Source: Candidatus Caldilinea saccharophila (GTDB taxonomy: Bacteria > Chloroflexota > Anaerolineae > Caldilineales > Caldilineaceae). From it: a stretch of 29,382 nt of DNA. Position 1 is the stretch's first letter. Each line of letters opens with the position of its first letter. The notes under the pieces were generated by a model, which worked only from the letters and a program-made list of their open reading frames with translations, had not been told where the DNA came from and made no database searches. Of this stretch, positions 27,608 to 29,382 are shown piece by piece. A program made the translations under genes and the position numbers. The stretch is from the NCBI GenBank assembly GCA_016710365.1, contig JADJVW010000014.1:1-29382 (forward strand). Reading direction: 5' to 3'.

Positions 27608-28481
27608 CGCTGGCTTTCTGTTGCCTCACATAGAACAGGGCCACAATCATCGACAAGACCAAAATGATGAATGCACTTGCCGACGCTCGCGAAAACTCGT
27701 AGGAGCTAAAGGCCGCATTTATAGGTAAACGTACTCAACATCTCCGTCGCGCGGATAGGCCTACCGCCGGTGGTCATCCAGATTAGGTGAACTGATGCAT
27801 GGTGCAGATAAAATCCAGCATGGCCAGGCTGATGATAATCGTCTTCAGTTGCGGGAGCGTGATGTAGCGGAAAAGTTGGCGGCCATTGGCGCCGTCGATG
27901 GTGCCGGCCTCATAGAGTTCGCCGGGAATCCCCTGTAGACCGGCGAGGAGGCTGACCATATAGAAGGGATAACCCGCCCAGATGTTGATGAATGTAACGG
28001 TCTGCAATGCCAACTGCCGGGAACTCAACCATTCAATTTTTGTGTCGACGAGACCCATCGAAAGCAGGATGTAATTGATCACCCCGTTTGGATTGAGCAT
28101 CAGCCGCCAAAGGATGGCGATGATCGTGGCAGTGAACACCCACGGTAATACATAGACCACACGGAAAAGAGCCTTGGTGAATGGGCCAAGCAGTTTCGTA
28201 TTTAAGAGGGTGGCAAAGGACAACCCAAGAATCAGGTGAAAGACAACGCTCATGACCGTAAAGTACAGCGTATTAAAGATAGCCTGCTGAAAAGCGCTGT
28301 CCGTGATGAGGTCTACATAATTTGAAATCCCCACAAAGACCGGATTCTTATTCATGATGACGTTATCCATCAAGGAATAAGAAAAGACCATCACCCGATC
28401 GGAGAGCGACAAAATCGGCTAACAACAGAGCGTGGGCAACAAATAGCCAAAGGGAACAAGCTTTTTCGTAATTCGTTGCAT
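27600..28481 (-). pseudogene. Carbohydrate ABC transporter permease 1 (MalF-like), disrupted
   Basis: The start is at ATG 28479-28481 (MQRITKKLVPFGYLLPTL). A TAG appears a few codons later within the first helix (LCC*PILSLS), from an in-frame nonsense or two cancelling indels. The main part, 28412 to 27783, has NYVDLITDSAFQQAIFNTLY, then FRVVYVLPWVFTATIIAILW and the EAA loop IPGELYEAGTIDGANGRQLF. The frame stops at HQFT* where one C of an expected CCC is missing, continues as LIWMTTGGRPIRATEMLSTF, and shifts again at TATAAATG (two A missing). It ends as FSRASASAFIILVLSMIVAL..QQKASDE at 27600. Total length fits a MalF-type protein. If the lesions are real, the transporter is dead although its neighbours are intact. 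Confidence 0.85.
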
Positions 28482-28505
28482 CGGTCAATATCTCAGCGAG
28501 TTAGC

Positions 28506-28541
28506 CGGAGGGTGCAAGGCAGTGCTGCCTTGCACCCTCCG
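28506..28541. terminator. 17-bp perfect hairpin between binding protein and permease 1
   Basis: Arms 28506-28522 and 28525-28541 are perfectly complementary with almost no loop. The arm starts CGGAGGGT, shared with the hairpin at 5990-6034. A stable stem directly after a solute-binding protein gene is common in sugar ABC operons and raises the amount of binding protein over permease. Confidence 0.8.
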
Positions 28542-28580
28542 CGTCACAACAATCGAACTGCTTTCAGCGGAAACGTGTGG

Positions 28581-29382
28581 CTAGAACTTTGTCATCCAGG
28601 CTTCCTGAGCATTGTTGAGGGCCTCATCCAGCGTCTGGCTGCCATCCAGGTAGAGCTGGAATTGCTCGTCGAACAGGCGCATCAACTCTTCGGCAACCGG
28701 GAGGCCGGTGAATTCGTTGGCAAGATAGCCAGTCTGGAAGACTTCGAAGGCCGCGGCAAACAGTTCATCGGTCTGAACAAAATCAGGCGTGGAATTGACG
28801 TTGCCCGGGAATGCATTGGCAATCGACGACAGATTGGTGTTGGTCTCTGCACTCATCAGGAACTGGACCAGCTTCCAGGCTTCGGCCGGGTGCGGGCTGT
28901 TGGCCGCAACACCGATGCCCCACGAGGCATAGGGCAGACCACGCTTGCCGGTGTAACCATCCTCTGCCGGCAATGCCGTGATCGCAAAGTTCAGGTCCGG
29001 ACTGCGCTCTCGCAGCATATTGATGTGCGCCAGGCTGCTGATCATCATGGCGACGCGACCGTTGGCGAACTCTTCAACCTTGTCCTGTTCGCGCAGTGCG
29101 AAGGCGCCGGGCGCAATGACGCCTGCATCATACAAGCCCTTGATGTATTCCATGGCGCTGCGCACGGCATCATTGGTCAGGTCCGGCTGACCGTCCTTCA
29201 TCATGCTGCCACCCGAAGCCCACACCCAGGACATCACATCATTCTGAATACCGTTGGGCTGTTCCAGGGACAACGGCAGCACCCAGCCAGAGACGTTATT
29301 GGCGCCATCCGTCAGCTTTGCGGCTGCATCGGCAAACTCGCTCCGCGTGGTGGGAGGATTGGCTACACCCGCTGCCGCCATC
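28581..29382 (-). CDS. Sugar ABC transporter solute-binding protein, C-terminal part (cut by window edge)
   Basis: About 266 residues of a family 1 extracellular solute-binding protein. Features are PPTTRSEFADAAAKL near the start, MSWVWASGGSMMKDGQPDLT, FANGRVAMMISSLAHINML, the hinge region LPYASWGIGVAANSPHPAEA with WKLVQFLMSAETN, and the C-terminal LDEALNNAQEAWMTKF. These follow the UgpB/MalE-type pattern for sugar uptake. The signal peptide and N-terminal lobe lie beyond the window. It is the first gene seen of the minus-strand sugar operon. The stop is at 28581-28583, followed by a strong hairpin before the permease genes. Confidence 0.9.
   Translation of the reverse strand, partial: MAAAGVANPPTTRSEFADAAAKLTDGANNVSGWVLPLSLEQPNGIQNDVMSWVWASGGSMMKDGQPDLTNDAVRSAMEYIKGLYDAGVIAPGAFALREQDKVEEFANGRVAMMISSLAHINMLRERSPDLNFAITALPAEDGYTGKRGLPYASWGIGVAANSPHPAEAWKLVQFLMSAETNTNLSSIANAFPGNVNSTPDFVQTDELFAAAFEVFQTGYLANEFTGLPVAEELMRLFDEQFQLYLDGSQTLDEALNNAQEAWMTKF

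Overview
The window looks like chromosomal DNA from a GC-rich bacterium, most plausibly a Chloroflexota (Anaerolineae/Caldilineales-like) organism. This assignment is an inference from gene content and style: fluoroquinolone-type ABC exporters, LuxR/MalT-like regulators, PadR, HicAB modules, an ADP-dependent sugar kinase, a GH38-like enzyme and abundant perfect palindromes between genes. No rRNA, tRNA or CRISPR array was recognised. A striking property is that many genes are interrupted by small indels, often in short homopolymers or CG runs. Some are certainly real lesions (an IS insertion, an internal deletion). Others could be sequencing or assembly errors, and the sequence alone cannot separate these.

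Layout. 1-3.5 kb: a heavily decayed three-gene ABC exporter (ATPase end and two ABC-2 permeases) followed by a decayed TPR/LuxR-like regulator. 3.6-5.4 kb: a palindromic element, then a broken padR/O-methyltransferase pair on the minus strand (ATGA overlap) with a duplicated AT-rich operator-like site upstream. 5.4-6.0 kb: a frameshifted hicA-hicB module. 6.0-8.2 kb: a frameshifted DegP-like protease, an iteron-like cluster of 20- and 22-bp repeats, and a metallo-beta-lactamase-fold gene that has lost its HxHxDH segment. 8.3-10.9 kb: a HAD phosphatase/phosphomutase followed by a second module, hicB-hicA, in which hicB is split by a complete 1,478-bp IS element with a 15-bp terminal inverted repeat and a 4-bp target duplication.

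10.9-15.3 kb: a minus-strand operon with a heterodimeric ABC exporter (subunit A with degenerate catalytic residues, subunit B canonical but frameshifted) and a NarL/LuxR-type response regulator. 15.7-18.5 kb: a good sigma70-type promoter drives a GH38-like glycosidase (one frameshift), closed by a 21-bp-stem terminator. 18.7-21.6 kb: an intact soluble GAF-PAS histidine kinase and an aldo/keto reductase. 21.6-23.8 kb: an O-antigen-ligase-like membrane protein with an unusual N-terminal extracytoplasmic domain. 23.95 kb: a small AbrB-like antitoxin whose start codon may be mutated.

24.3-29.4 kb: a sugar catabolic operon read on the minus strand, in transcription order solute-binding protein (cut by the window edge), permease 1 (broken), permease 2, class II ketose-bisphosphate aldolase, ADP-dependent phosphofructokinase/glucokinase-like kinase (frameshifted). 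The logic is uptake, phosphorylation and aldol cleavage of a hexose-like sugar. This block is visibly less GC-rich than the 12-24 kb part, so it may have a different history.

The strongest second-look items are the IS insertion that splits hicB while leaving the hicA toxin intact, the iteron-like array at 7116-7261, the duplicated padR-operator candidate at 5153-5239, and the family of long perfect hairpins at gene ends.
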